This document shows, one piece after another, positions 47,780-55,974 of a stretch of 64,000 nucleotides of DNA. The notes beneath the pieces were generated by a model, which had not been told where the DNA came from, did no database searches, and saw only the letters and a list, made by a program, of their open reading frames with translations. A program made the translations under genes and the position numbers. This DNA is from Clostridiales bacterium (lineage in GTDB: Bacteria; Bacillota; Clostridia; Oscillospirales; CAG-272). How positions within the stretch are numbered: the first letter of the stretch is position 1; each line of letters begins with the position of its first letter. The stretch lies in NCBI GenBank assembly GCA_012840355.1, contig DULN01000006.1, positions 193,514 through 257,513 of the forward strand. The letters are read 5' to 3'.

Positions 47780-50569
47780 TTAGAATTTTACTCGCAGTGT
47801 CGCCATGGAATACGGTGCTACCTCAAAGCTGACGGTATCTCCCCAGACTCTAGCATCGGCGACCTTGTGGCGTTCGGTGATGTCGACAAGCTCGGCTGAG
47901 ACCGGCGTCTTTTCAAACTTAACGGATACAAGCTGCTTTTCGCCGTGCCAATCCGAGACGCGGAGGATAAGCCCGCCTTCTTCGGCAGCCTTGACGGTTG
48001 AGACCATGACGTTTCCGGTTAGCGTAAACGCCCTGCCGGAAAGCGGCAGCGTGCCGCTATGTTTGGTATTCGAGGCGTACGCGATCGGGTGGCAGAAGAT
48101 GTGTGCGTGCTTTTTCGCTTCGTCGGCGGGGGAGACGATGACGCCCAGCTTAAAGTGGTGCCTGCCAAGCTCGGGATACGGGTCTGGGTCGTACGAACTG
48201 CGTATCAGTGTCACGGCGCCCGCGTTATCGTTGCCGCGGAAACCGTATTTGCTGTCGGTGACGATAGATACTACAGGGCTATTGTTCCTGTAAATCTGCA
48301 TAAAGCTGTTTGCGGGCACGTCGTGCGGCAGCGCGGGGCGGCTAACCATTCCGAAAGGTATATCGTAGCGGTACTTCTCAGCCGCGTATTTGACCGGGAA
48401 ATAGAAGTTAAGCTGCGGTATGCCGGTCTCGGGGCGCCCGATCTCATGCCAGTCGACGCGCACGTCAAACTCGAGCGTCCTTGAGTTTTCAGGCAGCGTT
48501 ATTGTAACATCGAGCGCCGACGAATCGAACTTGATCTGGTAGGAAACCCACTTCTTCAGCGTGCCGTGAGCGTAGTCTGTCACGCGCACGTCCTTAGCGA
48601 GGTTGAGCGGGATCACATTCATGTACGGGCCGACGCGCCATGAGGTCATGCCGAAGCGCGGGTTCTCGTCGATGCGCCTGAAAACGCATGCGGGCTTTGC
48701 GGGGTCAACGAGCTCCTCGCCGGTAGTCTTGTCGACGAGCGATTTGAGCGCAACCTCGGTCGCGCTGAATACCGCGCGGACATGCTCGTTTTCGAGCACG
48801 AGGTCGCCGTCGCCGATGAAGTTGTCGCTGCGCGGGTCGCGCGGTATACCAAAGCCCGCTATGGGCATATTTTCGCGCTCGCGGATGATATAGGTGTTGT
48901 AACCGAACGCCGGCACCTCGGCCATGATGAGCAGCTTTGTGAAGTTATGGCCCCAATAGTGGTGGCCGCTCGCGGTTATCTGGAACGGCACCTCTTTGCC
49001 GCTCGCGTCGGTGATATAGATGCGTCCAAAATCGCCGGGGTAATCCCAAACCGTGACCTCGACGGGCTCGCTGCGGTCGTACATCGTAGTGTTGAACAGG
49101 TGCAAAACTCGCACCTTACCGCGCCCGCGTTCGGTCTGCGGGAAATAGTAGCCGCTGCTGTGGTCGACGTTGTAGCCGACGCCCGCGCCCTCTGAATTCG
49201 TGAGCTTGTTGTCATCAAAATTTATACTCGAGGTGTCGATTGCCTGCGCGAGATCGCGCATCGCGATGTTTGCGCAGGTGTTTATCGTCGCCATAGCTTC
49301 CTGGAAGCGGCCAAGCGCGAACTCGCGCGTTTCGATTACGCCCGAGCCGGGGAGAATGTCGTGGAAATGGTTAAACAGCGTGTTCTCCCATGCCGAGGCG
49401 AAAAGCTCGGCTTTCGGCTTTGCGCCGGCGTAAAGGTAAGCGCAGGTCGAAAGCGCCTCGGAATCGTAGAGCCTGTCTTCCGAAATGCGGTTTGCCATCT
49501 TAATGCGCGACTGCGAGGTGTAGCAGCCCGTGAACACGAAGTTGAGCTCGTGCTTTACGGTCGGCAGCTTGTCGCGGAATTTTTCAAGCTCGGCGAAGTA
49601 CTGCCCATATGTGCCGAACTTAATCGTCGGGTAAAGCGGCCAGCCCGACATGTCGATTATGCGCTCAATATCGCGGCGCGTGGGGCCGCCGCCGTGGTCG
49701 CCAACGCCATATACGAAGAGGTTGACGTTTACGCCATGCTGGTGGCAGAACAGCGGGTCGGCGACAAATGTGTCGTACTCGATTGTACCGTTGTACCATC
49801 TCGGGTCGCGGAAGACGAGCACGCGCTTGCCGGACGGCGACTCCCAGTTGTAAAGGAAATACTCGTCATGCGCGCGGCAATGGTAATAGTAATCGACGCC
49901 GACGTTTTGGAGGATTTCCGGCACATTGGCGTTGTGGCCGAACGTGTCGGGCTCAAAGTCAATCTTTATGCTGTCCGGCGAGATGTCGAGAAGTTTGCCT
50001 AAATACCGCTTGGTGTAGAGGATATGGCGGGACAGCGACTCGCCGTTCGGCATGTTCTTGTCGGTTTCAACCCATGTCGAAGCCGAAACTTCCCAACGGC
50101 CCTCATGTACCCGGCGCCTTATTTCCTCGAGCATCTCGGGCGCGTGCTTTTCTATAATGCGGTATACCGACGCTTGCGACTGCGCGAATGTGAACTCGGG
50201 ATACTCTTCCATTAGCGTGAGTATCGTGCGGAAGGTATCGACGGTCACCGAGGCTGTTTCGTGGTAGCCCCACATCCAGTTCATGTCGATATGGGCATGC
50301 GACACGCAGTATACGGTGTACGCTTTTACCGCGGGGCTAAAGCCGGAAAGATCCGCCTCGACTTTTTGAGCGATGGGCGCGGGTATGGTTTGGTTCTCGC
50401 GGATAGCCGCGACAAGCTCGTCGGCAGCCGCTTCGATGTGCGAGTCAAACTCCCCGCCATGGATTTTTGAAACCTCAGCGAGGCAGCACAGCTCGCTAAA
50501 AATGCGTTTTGACCAGTAGCTGGAATTTGACACGCTGCGTATAATATCAAATTTTTGCGACAGGTTCAT
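47780..50569 (-). CDS. GH38 alpha-mannosidase (second copy)
   Basis: A 929-residue family 38 alpha-mannosidase. Zinc-binding segment SHAHIDMNWMWGYHE (about 90-104), nucleophile Asp208 in FEPDTFGHN, the PNGESLSRHILY segment, ENTLFNHFHDILPGSGV as the conserved third motif, and a long GH38C beta domain. Its diverged signatures (FGHN versus FGYN) and shorter N-terminus show it is not a recent copy of the enzyme at 32.2-35.3 kb, so the two probably have different linkage preferences. ATG 50569 (GGAGGAACAAA) is preferred to the frame opening at 50617. No signal peptide. Operon with the propeller enzyme downstream and the flavodoxin-like gene upstream. Confidence 0.95.
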   Translation of the reverse strand: MNLSQKFDIIRSVSNSSYWSKRIFSELCCLAEVSKIHGGEFDSHIEAAADELVAAIRENQTIPAPIAQKVEADLSGFSPAVKAYTVYCVSHAHIDMNWMWGYHETASVTVDTFRTILTLMEEYPEFTFAQSQASVYRIIEKHAPEMLEEIRRRVHEGRWEVSASTWVETDKNMPNGESLSRHILYTKRYLGKLLDISPDSIKIDFEPDTFGHNANVPEILQNVGVDYYYHCRAHDEYFLYNWESPSGKRVLVFRDPRWYNGTIEYDTFVADPLFCHQHGVNVNLFVYGVGDHGGGPTRRDIERIIDMSGWPLYPTIKFGTYGQYFAELEKFRDKLPTVKHELNFVFTGCYTSQSRIKMANRISEDRLYDSEALSTCAYLYAGAKPKAELFASAWENTLFNHFHDILPGSGVIETREFALGRFQEAMATINTCANIAMRDLAQAIDTSSINFDDNKLTNSEGAGVGYNVDHSSGYYFPQTERGRGKVRVLHLFNTTMYDRSEPVEVTVWDYPGDFGRIYITDASGKEVPFQITASGHHYWGHNFTKLLIMAEVPAFGYNTYIIRERENMPIAGFGIPRDPRSDNFIGDGDLVLENEHVRAVFSATEVALKSLVDKTTGEELVDPAKPACVFRRIDENPRFGMTSWRVGPYMNVIPLNLAKDVRVTDYAHGTLKKWVSYQIKFDSSALDVTITLPENSRTLEFDVRVDWHEIGRPETGIPQLNFYFPVKYAAEKYRYDIPFGMVSRPALPHDVPANSFMQIYRNNSPVVSIVTDSKYGFRGNDNAGAVTLIRSSYDPDPYPELGRHHFKLGVIVSPADEAKKHAHIFCHPIAYASNTKHSGTLPLSGRAFTLTGNVMVSTVKAAEEGGLILRVSDWHGEKQLVSVKFEKTPVSAELVDITERHKVADARVWGDTVSFEVAPYSMATLRVKF

Positions 50570-50630
50570 TTTGTTCCTCCTATGATAAAAAATTATATAG
50601 TCCGCTTTCGCGGACAACAGCTTATGTAGC

Positions 50631-51053
50631 CTATTGGATTGTAGCGAGTATGCGGTCTGCCCACTCGAAAGTTTGGTTTTTAATATCGTCCGGCAGAATC
50701 TTAAGGAAGGATGGCGAGAAACCGAGGTTTACGAACAGCTTTTCTTCGCAAACCTTTGCGCCGGTTTCGGCGGCGGCGTTTATAATATCGGTCGCGTTTG
50801 CGCGGTCGCCGTCAAAAAGGAATGCCACATAGTCCGTGCGGTCCCTGTTGAGCGTCATGCAGAACCTGCGGAGCGTATCCGGAGTTTTTTTGCCGATTGA
50901 CGCGAGGATGAAGACCACGCGCTCCAATTCGCACGGATGTGCAGGCGGTATTACGTCGGCCTTTACGTTTAATTTTTTCGCAAGGGCGTCAGCCAACGCA
51001 ATCATTTTGCCTTTATTGGAAAAGTAAAGCACCCTTAATTGTGTAATCGGCAT
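50631..51053 (-). CDS. Flavodoxin-fold-like small protein
   Basis: A 140-residue protein that looks like a flavodoxin-type Rossmann fold: LRVLYFSNKGKMIALADALAKKL at 6-28 resembles the first strand and phosphate loop, followed by VFILASIGKKTPDTLRRFC and YVAFLFDGDRAN. The usual T/S-x-T-G-N FMN loop is replaced by SNKGK, so FMN binding is doubtful. GGAGG lies 9 bp before ATG 51053. It is upstream of the GH38 gene in the same direction (62 bp). No function can be assigned. Confidence 0.65.
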   Translation of the reverse strand: MPITQLRVLYFSNKGKMIALADALAKKLNVKADVIPPAHPCELERVVFILASIGKKTPDTLRRFCMTLNRDRTDYVAFLFDGDRANATDIINAAAETGAKVCEEKLFVNLGFSPSFLKILPDDIKNQTFEWADRILATIQ

Positions 51054-51201
51054 CTTAATGTCCTCCATTACTTCTTAATATTAGACATTCATGATAATTA
51101 TAATATAATATTTGCAAAAATGCCAGTGGTTTATAAAGATTTTTTACGCAATGAACAATTTTATAGGCATAATATATACAATTCAAACAACAAGCCGAGT
51201 G

Positions 51202-51230
51202 TTGACTTTTTATTTTCGGTGTGCTAGACT
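51202..51230 (+). promoter_or_regulatory. Promoter of the sulfotransferase gene
   Basis: TTGACT (51202-51207), 17 bp, TAGACT (51225-51230). Confidence 0.65.
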
Positions 51231-51293
51231 ATTGCAAAGATTTTGTAGAAAAATCATCAAAGGAGCGCGGACAAAACTCCGCAGGTTACCGCC

Positions 51294-52040
51294 ATGCTTA
51301 TCACAGTGATCGGGCGCGGACATTCGGGCACGCGTGCAATCTCGCATACCCTGTCGGCGAGCGGCGTTTATATGGGGGAGCCGCTCAACGTCTCGGGCGA
51401 CCTTTTGCCGCCTCAGAAAATGTACGATGCATGCCGGGTTTTCGCGCAATATGTCGAATATGTCGGCGAGCTCCGGTGGGATTTTTCGCGCGTGATAGCA
51501 TCCGACCCAACGCCGGAGTTTAAGACGTTGATTGAGGAGTATCTGCACACTGTTTTAAGCTCAAAAAGCGAGCTGAAGGGATGGAAAATCCCCGAAACCA
51601 CGCTGGTTTACCCATGGATTGTCAAGATGTTCCCCGACGCGGCGTATATCTTTTGGGTCCGCGACCCGCGCGACTGCATATTAAGATCGCATTTGACCGA
51701 CGACCTCTCCGATTTTGGGGTAAAGTATTCGCTCCCAGAGCGGTACCTTTCGCTTTGCAAATCGGACGAAGATATAACCCGCTTAAAGCGCGCCATCAGC
51801 TGGTTTTATCAGCGTGAGATCGTGCGCTCGATTCCGATGCCTAATAAATCGATTTCCTTCCGTTTTGAGGATATGGTGTTCGACCAGGATAGGCAGCTTG
51901 AGCGGCTTTCGAAATTTATAGGGATTCCCGCCGCTAAAATCGAGATGCGCACCGATTCGGTCGGCAGGTATAAAACCGACAACGGCCTGCATTATTTCGA
52001 CTTTTTTGAAGCTGACATGAAAGAGCTAGGGTATATATAA
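51294..52040 (+). CDS. Sulfotransferase-family protein
   Basis: A 248-residue single-domain protein with the two PAPS-binding elements of sulfotransferases: the 5'-phosphosulfate loop VIGRGHSGTRAISHTL (5-20) and the 3'-phosphate motif WVRDPRDCILRSHL (about 121-134). ISFRFEDMVFD near 182-192 is another family landmark. It would transfer sulfate from PAPS to a hydroxyl of a glycan, lipid or small molecule; the acceptor is unknown. The binding site before ATG is modest (CAGG at 8 bp). The next gene starts 6 bp after its stop, so they form a pair. Confidence 0.85.
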   Translation: MLITVIGRGHSGTRAISHTLSASGVYMGEPLNVSGDLLPPQKMYDACRVFAQYVEYVGELRWDFSRVIASDPTPEFKTLIEEYLHTVLSSKSELKGWKIPETTLVYPWIVKMFPDAAYIFWVRDPRDCILRSHLTDDLSDFGVKYSLPERYLSLCKSDEDITRLKRAISWFYQREIVRSIPMPNKSISFRFEDMVFDQDRQLERLSKFIGIPAAKIEMRTDSVGRYKTDNGLHYFDFFEADMKELGYI

Positions 52041-52046
52041 TCTTAT

Positions 52047-52736
52047 ATGCGGACCGGCGAAAAGACTAAGAGTGTATACATACTTCTGACGCGAACGGAC
52101 ACCATAATGTCGCGGATAATCGCTGCAGTGACCGGAAAGCCTTATACTCACGCCTCGCTTGGTCTTGATTTTGCCTTAACACGGCTATACAGTTTCGGGA
52201 GGCTGTATGCTTATTTCCCGTTTATCGGCTGCTTTAAGCGCGAGGAGACTACGTCGGGCGTGTACGCAAGGTTCAGGCGTTCGCCATGCGCGCTGTTCGA
52301 GCTAAAAGTGACCGAGTATTCATACGACGCTATTTGCACAAGGGTATTTGAGCTTGAGCGGCATGCTAGCAAGTATAAGTACAATTTCATAGGGCTGTTT
52401 GCCAATTATTTCGGCTTCCCGATAAGGCGGGATCGGCATTACTTCTGCTCCGAGTTCGTTGCCGACACGCTGGTCAGGGGCGACGCTTTGAGGATTTCCC
52501 GCGACCCCTCGCTCGTGCGGCCGAGCGACTTTCTTGAGATGGTCGAGCTGCGCACTCTTTTTATTGGCACGATTGAAACGCTCGACAGTTTCATAGCGCA
52601 GAGCGTATCGGCAGCATGCCCGCGAGTTTATAAGCCATATCACATTAAGCTAAAAGAGCAGTTCGCCGGCGCATTTTTCGGGATACTAGCAAAGCTGAAA
52701 ACCGCACTGAGCTTAGGCCGTAAAGCGGCGCAATAA
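52047..52736 (+). CDS. YiiX-like permuted NlpC/P60 (papain-like) protein
   Basis: A 229-residue protein with the features of permuted papain-like amidases/hydrolases of the YiiX/YaeF group: VYILLTRTD at the start, the conserved His in PYTHASLGLD (about residue 35) and the Cys of HYFCSEFVADTL (about 134), then SRDPSLVRPSDF. These proteins may hydrolyse lipids, peptides or amides at the membrane. No signal peptide is visible. Its start has no clear binding site and lies 6 bp after the sulfotransferase stop, so translation is probably coupled. Ends at a strong terminator. Confidence 0.75.
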   Translation: MRTGEKTKSVYILLTRTDTIMSRIIAAVTGKPYTHASLGLDFALTRLYSFGRLYAYFPFIGCFKREETTSGVYARFRRSPCALFELKVTEYSYDAICTRVFELERHASKYKYNFIGLFANYFGFPIRRDRHYFCSEFVADTLVRGDALRISRDPSLVRPSDFLEMVELRTLFIGTIETLDSFIAQSVSAACPRVYKPYHIKLKEQFAGAFFGILAKLKTALSLGRKAAQ

Positions 52737-52740
52737 TAAG

Positions 52741-52776
52741 AAAAAAAAGGCAAGGCTTTTGCGCCTTGCCTTTTTG
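52741..52776. terminator. Bidirectional terminator
   Basis: AAGGCAAGGC-TTTTGC-GCCTTGCCTT followed by TTT on the plus strand; A-run on the other side gives a U-tract for minus-strand transcripts. Confidence 0.88.
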
Positions 52777-52867
52777 TTTTCCTAACAAATAAACTGGCCC
52801 GGAAGGCAAATGCCGTCCGGGCATTGAGAAGAAGGATAGAGTTTGGTATACAACTTCCGGTTTTGCG

Positions 52868-53083
52868 TTATCTGTCGGTTTCGTCAACCACGTTGGTTTC
52901 GCTACGGAAGAGGAGAGAAATGCACCAAAGAGCAGCAAGACCGACAAGTGTGTAGATTATACGGCTAACTAGAGCAGATTGTCCACCACAGATCCAAGCA
53001 ACTATGTCGAACTGGAACAAACCGATACTGCCCCAGTTTATCCCGCCGATAATTGCAAGAATTAACGCTATTCTATCAAGCAT
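52868..53083 (-). CDS. DUF378 small membrane protein
   Basis: A 71-residue protein with two transmembrane helices. IALILAIIGGINWGSIGLFQFD (5-26 region) with the conserved G-x-I-N-W-G and L-V-G-L-A-A-L later is the DUF378 signature. Function unknown. The C-terminal tail (RSETNVVDETDR) is polar. GGAG precedes the ATG. Single gene. Confidence 0.9.
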   Translation of the reverse strand: MLDRIALILAIIGGINWGSIGLFQFDIVAWICGGQSALVSRIIYTLVGLAALWCISLLFRSETNVVDETDR

Positions 53084-53174
53084 TTCGAAAATCTCCTGTT
53101 CAATTTTCGTTCATTGCTTGGTTAGTATTAGCGTTAATTTAGTTTGATATGCATTATAAAATGTGGAAAATTTT

Positions 53175-53225
53175 GCCGAAAGCGATTTTATTTAACTTTC
53201 GGCTGGCACGGCGGGATTTGCCGTG
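53175..53225 (-). terminator. Two inverted repeats after the DUF4097-like gene
   Basis: CACGGC-GGGATTT-GCCGTG (53207-53225) and GCCGAAAG...CTTTCGGC (53175-53203). On the minus strand the second stem runs into AAAATTTTCC; probable terminator. Confidence 0.55.
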
Positions 53226-53237
53226 GTTTCTTCGGGC

Positions 53238-54092
53238 TCATTTTTTTGGCGCGTTCGGGTCAATTTTGCCGATATAAATGTTACCGTCTTTAGTAGTCAC
53301 GTTTATCTTAATTGAAGCCATTGGGGTGGAAGCGGTGTAAGTGTCGCCCTTGCTTACTCCTTGAACGAAGACTTCGCCGCCTCCGCCGGCTGACAGCTCA
53401 TAGGTTTGGAATGAGTAATTCTGGGCATAGTAGCTCAAATCGCCGCGCTTTATGTTGCCTTCAAGGTTTACTAAGGTCGTATCGCGTATGACAGCATTGC
53501 CGTTCCCAAGCTCGACAGAGACTGCGGAGTTGTTTCTGTTGTGCTCAAGCAACAGGTTGCCGTGTTCGAGCTTGAAAGACAAATCCGCCCGGACTCTTAG
53601 GTCCCTCACGGTTATGTCGCCGCTGCCGAGCTTTACCTCAAGCTGTTTAAGCTGATAATCGTTTGTAAAATATAAGTTTACGACCTTTTTCCCAACCTCG
53701 GAATTTTTCCGGAATAGGTATTGCCTAAGTCCGCCGAACTTGAGTTTAGTCTCGCCAAAATCGAGCAGCTTTAAAAAGCCGGTCGACTCGTCAAGCGTTA
53801 ATATCCCGCTCGAGACGCCGTAACTGTACGAGCCGCCGTAATTTAGAAGCTCGATAAAGGACTCTTCGGCTCCGCCGTATATGTTGACATCGGCATTTTT
53901 TAAAACAAGCGATATTTTGTTCAGCGATATTTCGTCGAGCAGGATTTGCTCGTAATCCCTCTCGCCGCCCGCCTCTTCAAAAAGCTCGATGCCTTCCTCC
54001 GCTGCCATGCCGGTTGCGATGTAGCAAGTCACGATGCCGCCTACGATAAGTATTACCGAAAGGCAGAGGAAAATAATCGATGTCGGCCTCAC
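53238..54092 (-). CDS. DUF4097-like membrane-anchored beta-helix protein
   Basis: A 284-residue protein with one N-terminal helix (about 4-27), then a repetitive beta-strand domain (about 55-280) of the DUF4097/adhesin-like type: LEVKLGSGDITVRDLRV, LSFKLEHGNLLLEHN, VSVELGNGNAVIRDT and VNLEGNIKRGDLSYY show repeats with a G-x-I/L core. Function unknown. GTG 54092 is chosen: it overlaps the stop of the DUF1700 gene as GTGA, with GGGAG 11 bp upstream; a GTG at 54104 is the alternative. The DUF1700/DUF4097 pairing is a frequent Firmicute module. Confidence 0.8.
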   Translation of the reverse strand: MRPTSIIFLCLSVILIVGGIVTCYIATGMAAEEGIELFEEAGGERDYEQILLDEISLNKISLVLKNADVNIYGGAEESFIELLNYGGSYSYGVSSGILTLDESTGFLKLLDFGETKLKFGGLRQYLFRKNSEVGKKVVNLYFTNDYQLKQLEVKLGSGDITVRDLRVRADLSFKLEHGNLLLEHNRNNSAVSVELGNGNAVIRDTTLVNLEGNIKRGDLSYYAQNYSFQTYELSAGGGGEVFVQGVSKGDTYTASTPMASIKINVTTKDGNIYIGKIDPNAPKK

Positions 54093-55066
54093 TGTACCGC
54101 ACACTCCCTTTTAATTTTTAAAAACAGGCGAACAGAGGACCGCAGCACGAATTTCAAAAACTCAAACAGCTTCCTCATGACAAATGGCAAAAAGCGAATT
54201 GCTATATTGTAAACGGAGATGCCCACGAACATTGCCGCGCCGCCGATTGTCACGCCCAGCCCAATCTCGAACAGCCCCGCCGGCAAAACGGTGAATGTCT
54301 GCGTTATCCCGTATATAATCCCAAAAAGCGAAAGCCCGGTGCCCGCAGCCGCTACCGATATCATTAAGGCGACGAGCGCGACAATCAAAACCGCGAGCGC
54401 CCCAAAGCACAAAAGGAAAAGCGACAGCACCGAGAGCGCGATAGAGCCCCAAATCGGGAAGGTGAGCGCAAACAGCACCCAGAACATCGGCGATGTTTGG
54501 GTTGGCACTTCGTCAAGCGACGAAAAATCAAGGTGGGTATCTTCATAGCTCTCAATATCGCCGAGGCTTCCTTCCGGCTCCAAACCATCGGTTTGGTCAA
54601 CAGCTCGTCCAGCCGAGTTGCCGTCGATTTCTTCAATTGGGCGCACATTGTCAACCCGGTCTATCTTTATTGTGGCGCCGGCATCTACGTCGGAAGGCTC
54701 GATGACCCGCTCGTGCTTTTGCGAGACTTTGTCGTACACGGCAGTCGCTACCGGTTCGGCGCTGCTGTCGACAACGGTATAATGGGGCGCGGTATGGTCA
54801 TAATCGCGGACTCGCTGCGCATGCTGCTCCCGGAGCCCGGCACCTCTACGCTCCCTATCCTTAATTAGTGCGTAAATATTTGCGGCAATAGCATCCACGT
54901 TGTCGAAATCGGCAATGGCGGCTTTGGCTTCCTCTTCCGACATACGCGAGAAATAGCGTTCAAACTGCCTTATTTGGCGCTCTATAACCTCGTCGGACAG
55001 GTCGCTATATGAATACAGCGCGTCGGCGAGTGCCGCAAGGAATTCGCTTTTCGACATTTGCTGCAT
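54089..55066 (-). CDS. DUF1700 (HAAS-domain) membrane protein
   Basis: A 325-residue protein. The N-terminal HAAS domain (about 4-70; SKSEFLAALADALYSYSDLSDE, ERYFSRMSEEEAKAAIADFDNVDAIAANI) is followed by a hydrophilic acidic stretch (about 75-185) and three to four membrane helices (about 187-310), ending in a basic tail. Members are usually co-expressed with PadR regulators and DUF4097 proteins and are thought to act in envelope stress. No PadR gene is adjacent here. GGAGG lies 10 bp before the ATG. Confidence 0.85.
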   Translation of the reverse strand: MQQMSKSEFLAALADALYSYSDLSDEVIERQIRQFERYFSRMSEEEAKAAIADFDNVDAIAANIYALIKDRERRGAGLREQHAQRVRDYDHTAPHYTVVDSSAEPVATAVYDKVSQKHERVIEPSDVDAGATIKIDRVDNVRPIEEIDGNSAGRAVDQTDGLEPEGSLGDIESYEDTHLDFSSLDEVPTQTSPMFWVLFALTFPIWGSIALSVLSLFLLCFGALAVLIVALVALMISVAAAGTGLSLFGIIYGITQTFTVLPAGLFEIGLGVTIGGAAMFVGISVYNIAIRFLPFVMRKLFEFLKFVLRSSVRLFLKIKRECAVQ

Positions 55067-55147
55067 CGCAGTGTGGCCTCCGATTATGGTAATTAAAGTT
55101 TAAAAAAACAGCGGAACACGCTGATTTGGCCCGCGTGACGCCGCCGC

Positions 55148-55176
55148 TTGAAAAAGGAGTCATGCTGTGATATAAT
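55148..55176 (+). promoter_or_regulatory. Promoter of trmB
   Basis: TTGAAA (55148-55153), 17 bp, TATAAT (55171-55176). It lies where an in-frame TTG would otherwise be taken as the trmB start. Confidence 0.8.
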
Positions 55177-55219
55177 ACACTGCAAATTCATTATAACAAA
55201 ACACTTGAGGAAATTCAAT

Positions 55220-55858
55220 ATGAGAGTTCGAAAAAAGAAGCACTGCGCGGAGCGGCTTGCCGCGTGCTCGGAGTATCTTGTAAGCCGCTCCTCAGAGCTG
55301 GAGCGGCGGCCGTATGTGCTCGAAATAGGCTGCGGCAAAGGCGCGTTTATAATTGAAGCTGCCCGCCGCGAGCCCGAGACGCAGTTTCTCGCGATGGAGA
55401 GGGTGCCCGACGTGCTCGTGCTCGCCGTTGAGAAAGCGAAAGCCGCGGGCTTGCCAAATTTAAAATTTATAATGGGCGACGCATCAAATTTGCTTGAGCT
55501 TATAGGTGAAAACGAGGTTTCGCGCATTTATCTCAATTTCCCCGATCCGTGGCCGAAAAAGCGACACTACAAGCGCAGGCTCACTTATCGCGAATACCTT
55601 GAGAAGTATAAGCGCGTGCTTGTGCCCGGCGGGGAGATAAGGTTTAAAACCGACAATGATATTTTATTTGACTTCGCGCTTGAGGAGTTTGCAGCCTGCG
55701 GGTTTGAGCTGCGCATGCTGACGCGCGACCTTCACAGTAGCGAGTATGCGGCAGACAATATTATAACCGAATATGAATCGCTTTTTTCGTCGAAAGGTGT
55801 AGCCATAAAACATGTTGTCGCGGTTTTACCCAAAGTAGGAGCACCCGAAAATGCCTAA
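55220..55858 (+). CDS. trmB: tRNA (guanine(46)-N7)-methyltransferase
   Basis: Forms m7G46 in the variable loop of tRNAs using SAM. 212 residues from ATG 55220 (GAGG at 9 bp), the usual length. Diagnostic segments: MRVRKKKH at the start, the SAM motif VLEIGCGKGAFI (about 34-45), YLNFPDPWPKKRHYKRRL (about 111-128; the PDPWPK signature) and FKTDNDILFDFALEEF. GGEIRFKTDN carries the catalytic region. It is a single gene, convergent with the rRNA methyltransferase. Confidence 0.95.
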   Translation: MRVRKKKHCAERLAACSEYLVSRSSELERRPYVLEIGCGKGAFIIEAARREPETQFLAMERVPDVLVLAVEKAKAAGLPNLKFIMGDASNLLELIGENEVSRIYLNFPDPWPKKRHYKRRLTYREYLEKYKRVLVPGGEIRFKTDNDILFDFALEEFAACGFELRMLTRDLHSSEYAADNIITEYESLFSSKGVAIKHVVAVLPKVGAPENA

Positions 55859-55933
55859 AGTTCTTGCTTATGGGATATGACGCCGCAAATGTTAGAAAAC
55901 TTTAGATAAAAATTTGACGGTGTGTTAATATTA

Positions 55934-55974
55934 AACAAAAAGCGCTCATCTGCATCTTTGCAGGAGAGCGCTTT
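55934..55974 (-). terminator. Terminator of the RlmI-like gene (possibly shared with trmB)
   Basis: On the minus strand AAAGCGCTC-TC-CTGC...GCAG-AT-GAGCGCTTT is followed by TTGTTTAAT. The stem reaches into the last codon of the minus-strand gene. Confidence 0.75.
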
